A stretch of 64,000 bases of DNA from Streptococcus gallolyticus (GCA_019794795.1 JAIMFC010000005.1:107385-171384), one strand, 5' to 3'; shown: positions 26,012 to 37,980, numbered from the stretch's first letter. Notes: generated by a model from the sequence alone, not told the origin. Translations and numbers: made by a program.

Positions 26012-27025
26012 TTATTTGCTTTCCTGTCGAATAATGTCAATTATTTTATACTGCGCTTCTTTGGCCTCTTCAATCGGATAGATTGGATAGACATGGTTCA
26101 TATCCTTTGCTTCGATTAACTGATCACCTGGTCTTCTCACTTTCCAATTTTCATGAAAGAGAGCAATATCGGGATAGAAAATATCATGCGTACCTGTGAA
26201 CATCGTAATTTTTGCAAGGCCTGCCATATCTCCATACATCGGACTGACATAGGGGTGTTGAGTGTTGTTTGCACCACCAGCCCAAAGAGTCCCCACACGC
26301 TTCAAGCCCCAAGCAGATAGAATTGGATCATCCTTTTCAAAAGCAGTAATGGCTGGATTGCTCATGGTCACATCTAGCCAAGGGGACAGAAGAATGATGT
26401 CTTTAGGCTGCTCTAAAAATCCACGGTCTTTCTCTTCACGAATAGCTTGGGCTAATCCAAGAGCAAGACCTCCCCCAGCAGAATCTCCCATGATGGTCAC
26501 ATTCTTAGCAGCGGTTTCTTGAAGAATATCGCGATATAAGTCAACTAAATGTGGCATAACATCACTGTATTTGTAAGTTGGGGCCTTTGGATAAATCGGC
26601 AGTACAATTTTAGCATCTAAACTTCTGGACAGTATATTGAGCATTTCGATATGGTAGCTTGTTGGATTATTCAAATATGAGCCACCATGTAAATACAAAA
26701 TAACTTTTTGACTAGCTGGATTTGGTGCCTCATTCCAGCTGTGGATCTGCATTTGATAGGTTGTAGCATCTGTCTTTAAATCGCCATTTACCTCTGATGG
26801 CTGTAAGTCAAAACCTTTATTGGCCACTTCACCAGCACTTTTGACGTAATGATCAAACTCCGCTTCATTTTGTGGGCTATAATATTTTTTATCTCCCTTT
26901 ATCCAAAAATACTTTTCAATGAGCCAGCTATACCAAGAGCGTTCTTCAGCCTTTGCTGTTGCTGTAATTCCTAATGACAGTGCCAAGGTCACGATTACAC
27001 CTGTATAGAGTAACTGTTTTTTCAT
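26012..27025 (-). CDS. Secreted alpha/beta-hydrolase esterase/lipase (HSL-like)
   Basis: The 337-residue protein begins with a classical signal peptide (MKKQLLYTGVIVTLALSLGITATAKA, cleavage likely after AKA). The mature part has the oxyanion HGG of LYLHGGSY, the nucleophile elbow GDSAGGG and a late catalytic His in DMNHVYP, the pattern of hormone-sensitive-lipase-type carboxylesterases. The start ATG 27025 has AAAGGAGAA in front; an upstream in-frame start would spoil the signal peptide. It has no sortase motif, so it should be released. The substrate is unknown. Confidence 0.87.
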   Translation of the reverse strand: MKKQLLYTGVIVTLALSLGITATAKAEERSWYSWLIEKYFWIKGDKKYYSPQNEAEFDHYVKSAGEVANKGFDLQPSEVNGDLKTDATTYQMQIHSWNEAPNPASQKVILYLHGGSYLNNPTSYHIEMLNILSRSLDAKIVLPIYPKAPTYKYSDVMPHLVDLYRDILQETAAKNVTIMGDSAGGGLALGLAQAIREEKDRGFLEQPKDIILLSPWLDVTMSNPAITAFEKDDPILSAWGLKRVGTLWAGGANNTQHPYVSPMYGDMAGLAKITMFTGTHDIFYPDIALFHENWKVRRPGDQLIEAKDMNHVYPIYPIEEAKEAQYKIIDIIRQESK

Positions 27026-27223
27026 ATTCTTCTCCTTTTTCCTTTTACAATATTTTCTCACAATATTATTAATATCATCTTATGCTGAACTAAAGATTTT
27101 CAAAAGAAGTAGAATTTATAAACAGATCTTTGCCTATTTTACTTCCTTTCTGCGCTCTAATTGTTGCTTTTTTCACAAACTTGTTCTAAAATAAAGTATA
27201 AAGAACTGAATGGAGAAAAGATT

Positions 27224-27862
27224 ATGAAAAACGGAAAAGAAACAGCTATTCCTCGTGCAACTGCTAAAAGACTTTCATTGTATTATCGGATTTTCAAACG
27301 TTTCCACCGCGAAAATATCGAAAAAGCAAGCTCAAAAGAAATTGCCGAAGCTATTGGTATTGACTCAGCAACTGTTCGTCGTGATTTCTCCTATTTTGGT
27401 GAGTTAGGGCGTCGTGGTTTTGGATATGATGTCAAAAAATTAATGGACTTCTTCGCAGATATCTTGAACGACAACTCTATTACAAATGTAATGCTGGTCG
27501 GTGTCGGAAATATGGGTCGTGCCCTTCTCCACTACCGCTTTCACGAGCGCAACAAAATGAAAATTGTCATGGCTTTTGAAGCTGATGGCCATCCTGCGAT
27601 TGGAAGCATTGATGAAAATGTGCCGATTTACGCTATTTCTGAACTCAAAGAACGCATTGCACAAGCCAATGCTCAAACTGCTATCCTGACCGTACCAAGT
27701 TCAAAAGCTCAAGAAGTTGCGGACGTCTTGGTCGAAGCTGGAGTTAAAGGAATTCTCAGCTTCTCACCAGTCAATCTAACTGTTCCAAAAGATGTCGTTG
27801 TACAGTATGTGGACTTGACAAGTGAGTTGCAAACTCTTCTCTACTTCATGCGTAAAAACTAA
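27224..27862 (+). CDS. rex: Redox-sensing transcriptional repressor Rex
   Basis: Rex represses fermentation and NADH-recycling genes and is released by NADH. The 212-residue protein has the N-terminal winged helix ([23 protein letters not shown]) and the Rossmann loop [10 protein letters not shown]. The start ATG 27224 follows TGGAGAAAAG; the upstream extension is implausible. It is divergent from the esterase gene and 4 nt upstream of a glutamine amidotransferase gene. Confidence 0.95.
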   Translation: MKNGKETAIPRATAKRLSLYYRIFKRFHRENIEKASSKEIAEAIGIDSATVRRDFSYFGELGRRGFGYDVKKLMDFFADILNDNSITNVMLVGVGNMGRALLHYRFHERNKMKIVMAFEADGHPAIGSIDENVPIYAISELKERIAQANAQTAILTVPSSKAQEVADVLVEAGVKGILSFSPVNLTVPKDVVVQYVDLTSELQTLLYFMRKN

Positions 27863-27866
27863 GCTT

Positions 27867-28562
27867 ATGAAGCAAGTTATCATTGGAATTACGGGCAATC
27901 AGTTCATTGACAAAGAAGACAAAGTCTCTCCTCGAATGTCCTACTGTGCAACTGGATTTGCTGAAGCGGTGCGAGAAGCAGGTGGCCTTCCTATTGTCAT
28001 GCCGCTAGCTGAGCCTAAATATGCTGCCCAGTATGTGGCCATGATTGATAAATTGATTTTAACAGGGGGACAAAATGTTCTCCCCCACTTTTATAATGAA
28101 GAGCAGACCATTATCAGCGACGATTACCTGCTAGAACGCGATCTCTTTGAATTAGAATTGATTAAAGAAGCACGTTTGCAAAACAAGCCTATTTTAGCTA
28201 TCTGCCGTGGGCTTCAGCTATTTAATGTTGCCATGGGTGGTAGTCTTCATCAAGATATTCCCAGCCATTGGCAGGAAATGGAAGCAGATTTACCGCAGCA
28301 TCAAATTGATATTCTAGAAAATACAGTATTATCAGCTATTTTAGGAAAATCAGCAAGTGTCAACTCCTTCCACCATCAAGCCATAAAAGACCTCGCTACC
28401 AACTTAACAGTTATTGCGACGTCTAGTCAAGACGGAATAATTGAAGCTATAACAACGAATGACGGTAGGCCGTTTTTAGGTGTTCAATGGCATCCTGAAC
28501 TCATGCGGGGAGTAAATTCTCAGCAGCAGGCTATTTTTGACTACTTTGTTCAAAAACTTTAA
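27867..28562 (+). CDS. Class I glutamine amidotransferase-like protein (gamma-glutamyl-GABA hydrolase/PuuD family)
   Basis: The 231 residues form one class I amidotransferase domain: the nucleophile Cys in [12 protein letters not shown] and the His-Glu pair in [10 protein letters not shown]. Such proteins hydrolyse gamma-glutamyl compounds. It is co-transcribed with rex (4 nt gap), and its 3' end overlaps the convergent radC by 4 nt. The substrate is not evident. Confidence 0.87.
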   Translation: MKQVIIGITGNQFIDKEDKVSPRMSYCATGFAEAVREAGGLPIVMPLAEPKYAAQYVAMIDKLILTGGQNVLPHFYNEEQTIISDDYLLERDLFELELIKEARLQNKPILAICRGLQLFNVAMGGSLHQDIPSHWQEMEADLPQHQIDILENTVLSAILGKSASVNSFHHQAIKDLATNLTVIATSSQDGIIEAITTNDGRPFLGVQWHPELMRGVNSQQQAIFDYFVQKL

Positions 28563-29239
28563 GCTAATTCGCTTTCTTCTCGGAAGCTATAATAGTCATC
28601 CTGGCCCACAATCAAGTGGTCTAAAAGTACGAGTCCTAGTGTTTCACAGGACTTTTTTAATTTGTCTGTAAAAAGCAAATCATTTTTACTTGGCTGTACA
28701 GACCCTGATGGGTGATTATGGATGATAATAATAGAGGTTGCCATGCATTTGACGGCATAGTGCAGGATTTCTCTTGGTTCCGCAATACTTCGGTTTACGC
28801 TTCCAATAAAAATGGTGCGCTGGGAAATAATTTGATTTTGGGTATTGAGGTACAGAGCAACCAAGTGTTCCTGTTTTTTCATCCCAATTTCTTGAATCAT
28901 CTTCAGAGCCAGTTTCTCACTTCCCAATATCTGCTCCCGTTTCTGTAATTCAGACTGATTGATTCGCTTCCCAAGTTCGATCATGGCTTTGATTTCTATA
29001 GCTTTCACACGACCGATCCCCGTTAATTCTTGGAGTTCTTCCAAAGAAAGGTCAGCTAACGAAGACAAGTTTTCTAATTTGGAGAGCAAATGATTGGAAA
29101 CGACAGAGACTGGTTCTTTTCGGGTACCTGTACGGATAAAGATAGACAATAATTCCTGATTGCTCAGCTTCTCTGCGCCCACTTCTACTAAGCGCTCTCT
29201 AGGTTGCAGGGACTGTTCTTGAAATGATACTTGATACAT
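28559..29239 (-). CDS. radC: RadC family JAB-domain protein
   Basis: The 226 residues have an N-terminal helix-hairpin-helix region ([18 protein letters not shown]) and a C-terminal JAB1/MPN metal-site domain with HNHPSG and the later Asp in [11 protein letters not shown]. The role is uncertain: despite the name, RadC is not needed for recombination in streptococci. It ends on the stop codon of the convergent amidotransferase gene with no terminator between them. Confidence 0.92.
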   Translation of the reverse strand: MYQVSFQEQSLQPRERLVEVGAEKLSNQELLSIFIRTGTRKEPVSVVSNHLLSKLENLSSLADLSLEELQELTGIGRVKAIEIKAMIELGKRINQSELQKREQILGSEKLALKMIQEIGMKKQEHLVALYLNTQNQIISQRTIFIGSVNRSIAEPREILHYAVKCMATSIIIIHNHPSGSVQPSKNDLLFTDKLKKSCETLGLVLLDHLIVGQDDYYSFREESELA

Positions 29240-29267
29240 AAGTTCCTCCTTACCTAATCTATTCGTA

Positions 29268-29297
29268 AAAAAACTGAAGTCCGAAGACCTCAGTTTT
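29268..29297 (-). terminator. Terminator of gyrA-srtA
   Basis: On the minus strand AAAACTGAGGTC and GACTTCAGTTTT pair around a TTCG-like loop and run into seven T residues. The stem overlaps the srtA stop codon. Confidence 0.8.
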
Positions 29298-30039
29298 ACA
29301 ATTGAATTTGATTATAGGATTGTTCAAAATATTTCAGAACACTTGATGTGACATCTTTATAAGAGAGCGTCTCTGTCAAATCACCTTGAACAATGATTCG
29401 CATAGTGGCATCCAAATCCTCACATGTTACAAGTGTGATATTTTTTTGATCAAGAACATCTTCAACAACATCAACACGATCTGGTGCGACCGTCTCAACT
29501 GTCGTAATAGTGTAGACATAGATATTTTCTTTGTCTGTTACATAAATCTTCATACCACTTTTGGCATTATCAAGAGGAGAAAAGAGTGTATTACTTGCAC
29601 CTGTCATCCCAAAAATGTGGTGACTAGCTAAAGCATAATTACCTTCTCCCATTTTTTGCTCCTCTTTCATAGTACCCGCTCCATACATCAGAGCTGTATT
29701 AGAAAGCCCCTTGAAAATCGGAAGATTGATTTTCAAATCAGGAATTGCAATACCGCCAATAACTGGTAATTGCTGCGCTTCCCATTGAGCTTTGATAACA
29801 TTTTCCGTTGAAATGGATTCAACTTGCTCAAAATCAAAGGTAGTCTTAGCTGCTTTATTCTTTTCGATATCTTCTTTTGAAACCTTGGAAATTTGATAGC
29901 GGTTAGTATTGCTTGCAATGAACATATTCCGAATCGAAGTATTAAAAATCAAAGCTAGCGAAATCAAGAACAAGATTGTAAAAAGAAGAATCCGCCAAAT
30001 CTTAAATGGTTTTTTACTTATTTTCTTACGTCTAGACAT
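29296..30039 (-). CDS. srtA: Class A sortase (housekeeping transpeptidase)
   Basis: SrtA cleaves LPXTG motifs and links surface proteins to peptidoglycan. The 247 residues hold an N-terminal membrane anchor (about 15-38) and the catalytic triad: His in ALASHHIFG, Cys in TLVTCED and Arg in MRIIVQG. ATG 30039 follows GGGAGAA and overlaps the gyrA stop by 8 nt; the gyrA-srtA pairing is typical of streptococci. A likely client in this window is the LPHTG-bearing M26 protease. Confidence 0.95.
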   Translation of the reverse strand: MSRRKKISKKPFKIWRILLFTILFLISLALIFNTSIRNMFIASNTNRYQISKVSKEDIEKNKAAKTTFDFEQVESISTENVIKAQWEAQQLPVIGGIAIPDLKINLPIFKGLSNTALMYGAGTMKEEQKMGEGNYALASHHIFGMTGASNTLFSPLDNAKSGMKIYVTDKENIYVYTITTVETVAPDRVDVVEDVLDQKNITLVTCEDLDATMRIIVQGDLTETLSYKDVTSSVLKYFEQSYNQIQL

Positions 30040-32491
30040 TTTCTCCCACAACTACTTCTTCTTTATCTTCAGCGGCATCTACAAGGGCAAAGGTAACAAT
30101 TTTAGCCTCTTCATCCAAACGCATAACCTTCACTCCCATGGTTGAGCGACCAGTTTGAGAAATATTGGCAACTCCAGTTCGGATAATCACACCCGTATCT
30201 GTAATAACCATGATATCTTCATTGCCAGAAACAGTTGTCAATCCTGCCAATGAGCCATTCTTCTCAGCAACATTGAGGGTCTTAATCCCTTTACCACCAC
30301 GACCTTTAGTTGGATACTCAGTGGCAGGAGTTCGCTTACCATAGCCTTTCTCGGTAATAACTAGGACTTCCTGCTCATCAGTAATGGTTGTAGCACCTAC
30401 CAATACATCGCCTTCACGGAGATTGACACCACGGACACCTGTTGCAGAACGACCCATATTTCGAACGACAGATTCCTTAAAGCGAACAGAATAACCTGAT
30501 TTTGTCCCCATAATGACATCAGCTTGGCCATCTGTCAAGAATACGTTGATTAGTTCATCATCATCTTTAAGGTTTAAAGCTTTAAGACCATTTTGGCGGA
30601 TGTTCCCAAATTCGGAAACGCTAGTACGTTTCACCAAGCCTTGACGGGTTGCAAAGAAGAGGTAATGATCATTTTCCTGATCTTTAGTGACATTGATAAT
30701 TGTCTGAATGGTTTCATTGTCCTCTAATTTCAGCAAGTTAACGACTGGCAATCCTTTGGCGGTACGGCCATATTCAGGAATTTCATAGCCTTTCAGACGA
30801 TAAACGCGTCCTTTATTGGTAAAGAAGAGCAGACGGTCGTGGGTGCTGGTTGAAACCAATTCACGGACAAAATCATCATCCTTGACACCCGTACCTTGAA
30901 CACCACGGCCTCCACGTTTTTGAGCATGAAACTCATCCTGAGCCAAACGTTTGATATAGCCTTTATTAGACAAAGTAATCAGTACATCTGTTTCTTCAAT
31001 CAAGTCTTCATCTTCAAGAGAAAGCACTTCACCGACCATCAGCTCTGTACGACGTGGATCAGCATATTTACGTTTTACCTCATTAAGCTCGTCTTTGACA
31101 ATCTGTACAACACGCTCTGGTTTTGCCAAAATATCTGCCAAGTCAGCAATCAAAGCCAACAAGTCATCGTATTCAGACTGAATCTTATCGCATTCCAAAC
31201 CTGTCAATCGACGCAAACGCATATCTAATATAGCCTGACTCTGACGTTCTGTCAATTCAAATCGCTTCATCAATTCAGCTTGAGCAATGGCATCTGTCTC
31301 TGAATCACGAATAACACGAATGACTTCTTCAATGTGGTCCAAGGCAATCAGCAAACCAGCCAAGATATGAGCACGACTTTCAGCCTTATCCTTATCGAAT
31401 TGCGTACGACGGGTCACCACTTCTTTTTGGTGCTCAATGTAGGCTTCCAAAATTTGGCGAACTGACAAGATTTTTGGCACACCACCTTGAATCGCCAGCA
31501 TATTGAAACTGAAGTTGGTTTGTAATTGAGTTAACTTGAAAAGATTGTTCAAAATAACATTGGCAGACGCATCACGGCGAACTTCAATGACAAATCGAAC
31601 ACCTTCACGGTTGGATTCATCACGGACAGCCGTCACACCTTCAATGCGTTTTTCCTGCGCCAAGCGAACAATATGCTCCAAGACCTTGCTCTTGTTGACC
31701 ATGTAAGGAAACTCTGTTACAACAATTCGCTCACGGCCATTTCCAAACTCTTCAATCTCAGTCTTCGCACGTAGAACAATGGAACCTTTACCAGTCTCGT
31801 AAGCACGGTGGATACCTGATTTCCCCATAACAAGGGCACCAGTTGGAAAGTCTGGTCCAGGCAAGACTTCCATAATATCACGCGTTGTCGCTTCTGGATT
31901 ATCAATCAAAAGATTAACAGCGTCAATGGTTTCCCCTAAATTGTGCGGTGGAATATTGGTCGCCATACCAACGGCAATCCCTGTTGTACCATTGACCAAA
32001 AGGTTTGGAAAACGAGCTGGAAGAACTTCTGGTTCACGCTCACTAGAATCATAGTTGTCCGCAAAATTAACCGTATTTTTATTAATATCACGCAACATTT
32101 CCAGCGCAATCTTACTCATACGAGCTTCTGTATAACGCTGTGCAGCGGCACCATCACCGTCCATGGAACCAAAGTTTCCGTGGCCATCTACCAACATGTG
32201 ACGATAGCTCCACCATTGCGCCATACGGACCATAGCTTCATAAATGGCACTATCTCCGTGCGGGTGGTATTTACCCATAACGTCACCAGTAATACGGGCT
32301 GATTTCTTATGTGGTTTATCAGGTGTGATGCCTAGTTCGTTCATTCCATATAAAATACGACGATGAACAGGTTTTAAGCCATCGCGTACATCTGGAAGAG
32401 CCCGCGCCACGATAACACTCATGGCGTAGTCAATGAAACTAGTCTTCATTTCACTCGTCAGATTGACATCCACTAAATTTCTATCTTGCAT
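30032..32491 (-). CDS. gyrA: DNA gyrase subunit A
   Basis: The breakage-reunion subunit of gyrase. The 819 residues include catalytic Tyr120 in [11 protein letters not shown], the quinolone-resistance region with wild-type Ser81 and Glu85 ([10 protein letters not shown]), and the GyrA box in [10 protein letters not shown] that marks a true gyrase, not topoisomerase IV. The C-terminal β-pinwheel repeats follow. A TGGTATAAT extended -10 lies upstream near 32530-32540. srtA is coupled downstream. Confidence 0.97.
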   Translation of the reverse strand: MQDRNLVDVNLTSEMKTSFIDYAMSVIVARALPDVRDGLKPVHRRILYGMNELGITPDKPHKKSARITGDVMGKYHPHGDSAIYEAMVRMAQWWSYRHMLVDGHGNFGSMDGDGAAAQRYTEARMSKIALEMLRDINKNTVNFADNYDSSEREPEVLPARFPNLLVNGTTGIAVGMATNIPPHNLGETIDAVNLLIDNPEATTRDIMEVLPGPDFPTGALVMGKSGIHRAYETGKGSIVLRAKTEIEEFGNGRERIVVTEFPYMVNKSKVLEHIVRLAQEKRIEGVTAVRDESNREGVRFVIEVRRDASANVILNNLFKLTQLQTNFSFNMLAIQGGVPKILSVRQILEAYIEHQKEVVTRRTQFDKDKAESRAHILAGLLIALDHIEEVIRVIRDSETDAIAQAELMKRFELTERQSQAILDMRLRRLTGLECDKIQSEYDDLLALIADLADILAKPERVVQIVKDELNEVKRKYADPRRTELMVGEVLSLEDEDLIEETDVLITLSNKGYIKRLAQDEFHAQKRGGRGVQGTGVKDDDFVRELVSTSTHDRLLFFTNKGRVYRLKGYEIPEYGRTAKGLPVVNLLKLEDNETIQTIINVTKDQENDHYLFFATRQGLVKRTSVSEFGNIRQNGLKALNLKDDDELINVFLTDGQADVIMGTKSGYSVRFKESVVRNMGRSATGVRGVNLREGDVLVGATTITDEQEVLVITEKGYGKRTPATEYPTKGRGGKGIKTLNVAEKNGSLAGLTTVSGNEDIMVITDTGVIIRTGVANISQTGRSTMGVKVMRLDEEAKIVTFALVDAAEDKEEVVVGENV

Positions 32492-32575
32492 TGAAAAAAT
32501 GCCTCATTTCTACTTGAAACTATCTATATAATTATACCATAATTCTCTCCCTTTTTCTGTCTCCAGCCCTTGCAA

Positions 32576-33669
<1,094 letters not shown>

Positions 33670-33674
33670 GTTAA

Positions 33675-33699
33675 AAAGAGCCATCTGGCTCTTTTTTTC
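33675..33699 (+). terminator. Terminator of ldh
   Basis: AAAGAGCC and GGCTCTTT form an 8-bp stem with an ATCT loop, followed by seven T residues. Confidence 0.9.
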
Positions 33700-33796
33700 T
33701 GCAATGATTACTAATATTTTATAAGATGATTTGAAAATGGATCAAAATAGTAAAACATGCCCCATCAATAATCACAATTTAGGTACTTATCAGAAG

Positions 33797-34105
33797 TTAA
33801 AATGGTCTAAAATACATCCTAAACATCATAAAGAGTACAAAACAGGCAAATATTACAAATACTGCAATCCCAATTCTGTTCTGTAATTTTCTCTTCTTCT
33901 GGAAATCTGCTAACTCATTCTCTAATTCTTTTAACATATCTTCCAATGTAGCTCTATTTTAAGGATTTTTTTCAGAAACAAGTTGCAGTTTCACTTGAAA
34001 TATCTTGTCTTTCACTCCTTCCTCAATCAACTACTCATTTACTATTGTTTTTGCATTTGAATGATGGGACTGAAAGTCTTGATGATTGAAATTCATATTA
34101 TCCAT
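33797..34105 (-). pseudogene. Remnant of a small membrane-anchored protein gene (two in-frame stops)
   Basis: A good start (ATG 34105 after GAAGGAG) opens a 103-codon frame: MDNMNFNHQDFQSHHSNAK, a TAG at codon 25 (34031-34033), then LIEEGVKDKIFQ, a TAA at codon 49 (33959-33961), then a charged, probably coiled-coil stretch and a C-terminal transmembrane helix (IGIAVFVIFACFVLFMMF). The frame is otherwise intact, so it is a recently decayed gene. I do not recognise the family. Confidence 0.7.
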
Positions 34106-34156
34106 AATAAAATCTCCTTCATAAAACAGAAAACGCTATTATTTTATATGATGAAT

Positions 34157-34327
34157 GGGAGTGGAAAGAACTCATAGCAATCAACAAAGAGTTCGTTTTC
34201 CCACCCCCGCACAGTTGATTAGGCTATCTTTGAAGCTTGAAAAGCGAACAAAGATGCCAATCAACCACTGCGTCTTGCAATTCTAGCTCGAATAAAATTA
34301 GGAGTTGGACTTTTTGCCCAGCTCCTA
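34157..34327. repeat. Three-hairpin streptococcal intergenic repeat
   Basis: Three stems follow each other: GGGAGTGG...GAACTC with GAGTTC...CCCACCCCC (34157-34208); AGTTGATTAGGC-ATCTTTG with CAAAGAT-GCC-AATCAAC (34213-34268), about 17 pairs; and AGGAGTTGG with CCAGCTCCT (34301-34327), which acts as terminator of the nucleoside ABC operon on the minus strand. The motifs CCCCGCACAGTTGATTAG and AACCACTGCGTCTTGC are ones I recall from many streptococcal intergenic regions. The role is unknown. Confidence 0.7.
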
Positions 34328-34331
34328 TTGT

Positions 34332-35288
34332 TTATTTAGACTTGATATAGTTAACACCATCAGCTTTTGGAGCAACTGATGAGCCAAAGAAGGCTGCTAG
34401 TGCAACAATTGTAATGAGGTATGGTGCAATTTGCAAGTAAACTGTTGGAATGGCTGACAATCCAGGAAGCTGACCACCGATAACGGCCAAACTTTGTGAA
34501 AGTCCAAAGAAGAGTGAAGCAAGCATCGCTCCGATTGGATTCCATTTACCAAAGATAACAGCAGCCAAAGCGATAAAACCAGAACCAACAATCGTGGTTG
34601 CTGAGAAGTTAATATTCACTGACTGAGCACTTACAGCACCACCAATACCGCCAAGGAATCCAGCAATCAAAACACCTGCATAGCGCATAGCATACACATT
34701 GATACCAAGTGTATCAGCCGCCTGAGGATGCTCACCAACTGAGCGAAGGCGCAAGCCGAATTTTGTCTTATAAAGGACGAACCATGCGACAAATGTTGTT
34801 GCAATCGCTACATAACCCATGAGACTTGTATTTTTAAAGAACAAATCACCCAATACAGGAATTTTTTCTAGACCTGGGAATGAAAATTTACCGAAAGATT
34901 CACGGATTGAATCTGTTTGACCTTTTCCGTAAATTACTTTTACCAAGAAAACTCCTAAGGCTGGTGCCAAGAGGTTCAAAACTGTACCAGATACAACGTG
35001 GTCAGCTCGGAAGTTAATGGTTGCAACAGCGTGAATCGCAGCAAAGACAATCCCCGCTACTCCTCCAACTAAGATTGCTAAAAGAGGCGTCATCTTACCG
35101 AAACTCTCTGCAAATTCAATATTGAAAACAACACCTACAAAGGCACCAATTACCATGATACCTTCCAACCCCACATTAACAATACCAGCACGTTCAGAGA
35201 AGACGCCACCAAGACTGGTGAAAATCAATGGTGCTGAATAAATCAACATTTGCGAAATCAGCAAAGAAAAAATTGTCATTAAACTCAT
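34332..35288 (-). CDS. nupQ: Nucleoside ABC transporter permease (NupQ-like)
   Basis: A 318-residue membrane protein of the BPD_transp_2 family with about eight hydrophobic helices and the conserved FSERAGIVNVGLEGIMVIGAF segment typical of the Bmp/Nup nucleoside importers. Its ATG overlaps the stop of the other permease gene (TAATG). It is the last gene of the nucleoside operon and is followed by a hairpin terminator within the repeat. Confidence 0.9.
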   Translation of the reverse strand: MSLMTIFSLLISQMLIYSAPLIFTSLGGVFSERAGIVNVGLEGIMVIGAFVGVVFNIEFAESFGKMTPLLAILVGGVAGIVFAAIHAVATINFRADHVVSGTVLNLLAPALGVFLVKVIYGKGQTDSIRESFGKFSFPGLEKIPVLGDLFFKNTSLMGYVAIATTFVAWFVLYKTKFGLRLRSVGEHPQAADTLGINVYAMRYAGVLIAGFLGGIGGAVSAQSVNINFSATTIVGSGFIALAAVIFGKWNPIGAMLASLFFGLSQSLAVIGGQLPGLSAIPTVYLQIAPYLITIVALAAFFGSSVAPKADGVNYIKSK

Positions 35289-36349
35289 TATTTTGCTCCT
35301 TTCGCTACTTTTTTACGACTCATCATGCGTTCAAAGATAAATTTCACACCGATAAAGAAGATGATAGAGGCAGTCACAACGTTAATTAATTCTGACGGAA
35401 TACCTGCACGAACCATACCAGGTGCGCCTACAGAGAGCATTCCGAATAGGAAGGCTGCAAATGGAATTCCCAATGGCGCATTCGTAGCAAGGAGGGCTAC
35501 AGACATACCATTGAAACCAATCGCCAAGTTTCCGCCTTGAATATAGACATTTTGGAAAGTTCCAAGACCTTCAATAGCACCACCGATACCAGCCAGTGCA
35601 CCGGAAATAACCATTGACAGGATGATTGTGCGTTTAGCAGACATACCTGCATATTCTGAGGCAGATGGATTTAGACCAACTGAACGGATTTCAAATCCTA
35701 GAGTAGTTTTCGTCATCATAAACCAAATCAAAACAACTGCAATAATCGCGAAGAAAAAACCGATATTCATACGAGAATTTTCTGTCAAAGCTCGCAACCA
35801 CTCTGTCTGATAAGAAGCATTTGCCGAAACGTTAACAGAAGAGTCTGTATTTTTCATCAAGCTGTCAGAGAAGACATCACGAATGATGTAGTTACAGCTA
35901 TATAGCAAAATGTAGTTCATCATAATGGTAACGATAACCTCTGATGTACCAAGAAAGGCACGGAGGATACCAGGAATAGCACCTGCAATTCCTCCAGCAA
36001 TCATGGCAATCACGACTGTCATCGGCACCATAATCAAACGTGGTAAATCAGGATTTTCCAAAGCAAACCAGGCTGAGAAGACCCAACCTACCAAGGCTTG
36101 ACCTGGAAGACCTACGTTGAAGAAACCTGCACGACTAGCTACTGCAAAACCAAGTGCTGTAAAGACAAGCGGTGCCATAGCTCGGAAGATTTCCCCGATA
36201 GATTTTGTTGTACCAAAAGCAGAATAAAATAGTTCTTCATAGCCCCAAATTGGGTCATATCCAAAAATCAACATAATCAAGGCTCCAAGAAGAAGACCTG
36301 AAATTACTGCCAAGATTGGAATCACTAAGGCTTGATTTTTCTTAAGCAT
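35288..36349 (-). CDS. nupP: Nucleoside ABC transporter permease (NupP-like)
   Basis: A 353-residue permease with a hydrophobic N-terminus (MLKKNQALVIPILAVISGLLLGALIMLIFG) and the conserved ASRAGFFNVGLPGQALVGW segment. ATG 36349 follows AGAAGGGAG and overlaps the ATPase gene by 8 nt; a TTG start six codons earlier is less likely. It is expected to pair with NupQ and the two-domain ATPase. Confidence 0.9.
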   Translation of the reverse strand: MLKKNQALVIPILAVISGLLLGALIMLIFGYDPIWGYEELFYSAFGTTKSIGEIFRAMAPLVFTALGFAVASRAGFFNVGLPGQALVGWVFSAWFALENPDLPRLIMVPMTVVIAMIAGGIAGAIPGILRAFLGTSEVIVTIMMNYILLYSCNYIIRDVFSDSLMKNTDSSVNVSANASYQTEWLRALTENSRMNIGFFFAIIAVVLIWFMMTKTTLGFEIRSVGLNPSASEYAGMSAKRTIILSMVISGALAGIGGAIEGLGTFQNVYIQGGNLAIGFNGMSVALLATNAPLGIPFAAFLFGMLSVGAPGMVRAGIPSELINVVTASIIFFIGVKFIFERMMSRKKVAKGAK

Positions 36350-37877
36350 CTTGCGCTCCCTTCTCAAGTTTTCCTCCAGCCATCAAGACACCAAGTTCTT
36401 GCTTATTAGTAGTAGCTGGATCTACGATACCACTGATATGTCCATCATGGATAACAGCGATACGATCTGATACGTCAAGGATTTCATCCAGTTCAAAGCT
36501 AACTACAAGCACAGCTTTCCCCTTATCCCGTTCCGCAATAATCCGTTTGCGGATATACTCAATCGCACCGACGTCCAAACCTCGAGTTGGTTGGCTAATG
36601 ATTAACAAATCTGGGTCACGGTCAATCTCACGGGCGATAACAGCCTTCTGCTGATTACCACCTGACATAGCACGACCTGTTACCACTTCGCTAGCAGCAC
36701 GAACATCAAATTCATCCATCAGCTTACGTGCATAGTCGTTGATTTTACCGTAATTGAGAAGACCATTTTTTGAAATTGGTTCTTTATAGTAAGTCTGAAG
36801 AGCAAAATTTTCTGCTACAGTCATATCTAAGACCATACCATATTTGTGACGGTCTTCTGGGACGTGACCAACGCTTAATTCAGTGATTTTGCGAGGAGTT
36901 TTTCCTACAACGTTTTCCCCTTTAATCCAAATTTCTCCAGATTGAACTTTTCGAAGTCCTGTAATCGCATGAATCAGCTCACTCTGACCATTTCCGTCAA
37001 TCCCTGCAATACCAACTACTTCTCCTGCACGGACATCTAGAGACAGGTTTTTAACTGCTGGAATCCCACGATTTTCGTGTACAACCAAGTTTTTGATAGA
37101 AAGAATAGTTTCTTTTGGATTAGCCTCAATCTTTTCCGTCTTGAAGGAGACTGCACGACCAACCATCCATTCTGCTAAGTCAGCATTACTTGCTCCAGCA
37201 ACTGGCACTGTCTGGATAGATTTACCACGACGAATGACCGTCACGCTATCTGCAACTGCACGAATTTCATCCAATTTATGGGTAATGAGGACGATAGATT
37301 TACCTTCTTGAACCAAGGTTTTCATGATTTTCAAGAGTTCTGTAATTTCAGCTGGAGTCAATACAGCCGTTGGCTCGTCAAAAATCAAAATATCTGCACC
37401 ACGATAAAGGGTTTTAAGGATTTCTACACGCTGCTGAGCCCCCACTGTAATGTCAGAAACTTTAGCAGTTGGATCTACTTCCAAACCATACTTAGCAGAT
37501 AATTCATTGATTTCTTGAATGGCTTGTTTGAGATTGAGCACACCATTTTTAGTGGTTTCACTCCCCAAAATAATATTTTCAGCGACTGTAAAAGCATCTA
37601 CCAACATAAAGTGTTGGTGTACCATTCCAATCCCTAGGTGAGCTGCTTTTGATGGTGAATCGATTTTCACCACTTGTCCATTGATGGCAATTTCACCAGA
37701 AGTTGGTTCCAATAAACCAGAAAGCATGTTCATCAGTGTGGACTTTCCAGCACCATTTTCCCCAAGAAGCGCATGAATTTCGCCGCGTTTGACAGTCAAA
37801 TTAATATGGTCATTTGCAACAAATTCACCAAAAATTTTGGTGATTCCACGCATTTCAATGACAGTTTCATTTGTCAT
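36342..37877 (-). CDS. nupO: Nucleoside ABC transporter ATP-binding protein (two ATPase domains)
   Basis: A 511-residue tandem ATPase like those of sugar and nucleoside importers. Domain 1 has Walker A GENGAGKST and Walker B ILIFDEPTAVLT. Domain 2 has a GIDGNGQSEL loop in place of a full Walker A, signature MSGGNQQKAVIARE and LLIISQPTRGLD. The degenerate second site is usual for this family. The gene is separated from the lipoprotein gene by about 155 nt of hairpins that may lower its expression relative to the lipoprotein. Confidence 0.92.
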   Translation of the reverse strand: MTNETVIEMRGITKIFGEFVANDHINLTVKRGEIHALLGENGAGKSTLMNMLSGLLEPTSGEIAINGQVVKIDSPSKAAHLGIGMVHQHFMLVDAFTVAENIILGSETTKNGVLNLKQAIQEINELSAKYGLEVDPTAKVSDITVGAQQRVEILKTLYRGADILIFDEPTAVLTPAEITELLKIMKTLVQEGKSIVLITHKLDEIRAVADSVTVIRRGKSIQTVPVAGASNADLAEWMVGRAVSFKTEKIEANPKETILSIKNLVVHENRGIPAVKNLSLDVRAGEVVGIAGIDGNGQSELIHAITGLRKVQSGEIWIKGENVVGKTPRKITELSVGHVPEDRHKYGMVLDMTVAENFALQTYYKEPISKNGLLNYGKINDYARKLMDEFDVRAASEVVTGRAMSGGNQQKAVIAREIDRDPDLLIISQPTRGLDVGAIEYIRKRIIAERDKGKAVLVVSFELDEILDVSDRIAVIHDGHISGIVDPATTNKQELGVLMAGGKLEKGAQDA

Positions 37878-37907
37878 ATCTATCTTCCTTTCAGACTAAA
37901 ATTTTTG

Positions 37908-37973
37908 TCAGTAAAACCTACCAAATACGCAAGTAACTATGATAGGCTTTACTGAGAAAAATTTTCTCAGTAA
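37908..37973 (-). promoter_or_regulatory. Two mutually exclusive hairpins in the lipoprotein-ATPase gap
   Basis: TCAGTAAAACCTA (37908-37920) can pair with TAGGCTTTACTGA (37943-37955). The latter also supplies part of the arm for TTACTGAGAAAA / TTTTCTCAGTAA (37949-37973). The two stems share bases, so only one can form at a time. Confidence 0.5.
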
Positions 37974-37980
37974 CATAGCG

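Noticed and set aside
27160..27223. Rex operator at its own promoter
   Set aside because: TTTCACAAACTTGTTC shares half-site letters but not the TTGTGA-N6-TCACAA dyad.
30896..31228. 110-codon plus-strand frame inside gyrA
   Set aside because: Shadow of gyrA; no independent signals.
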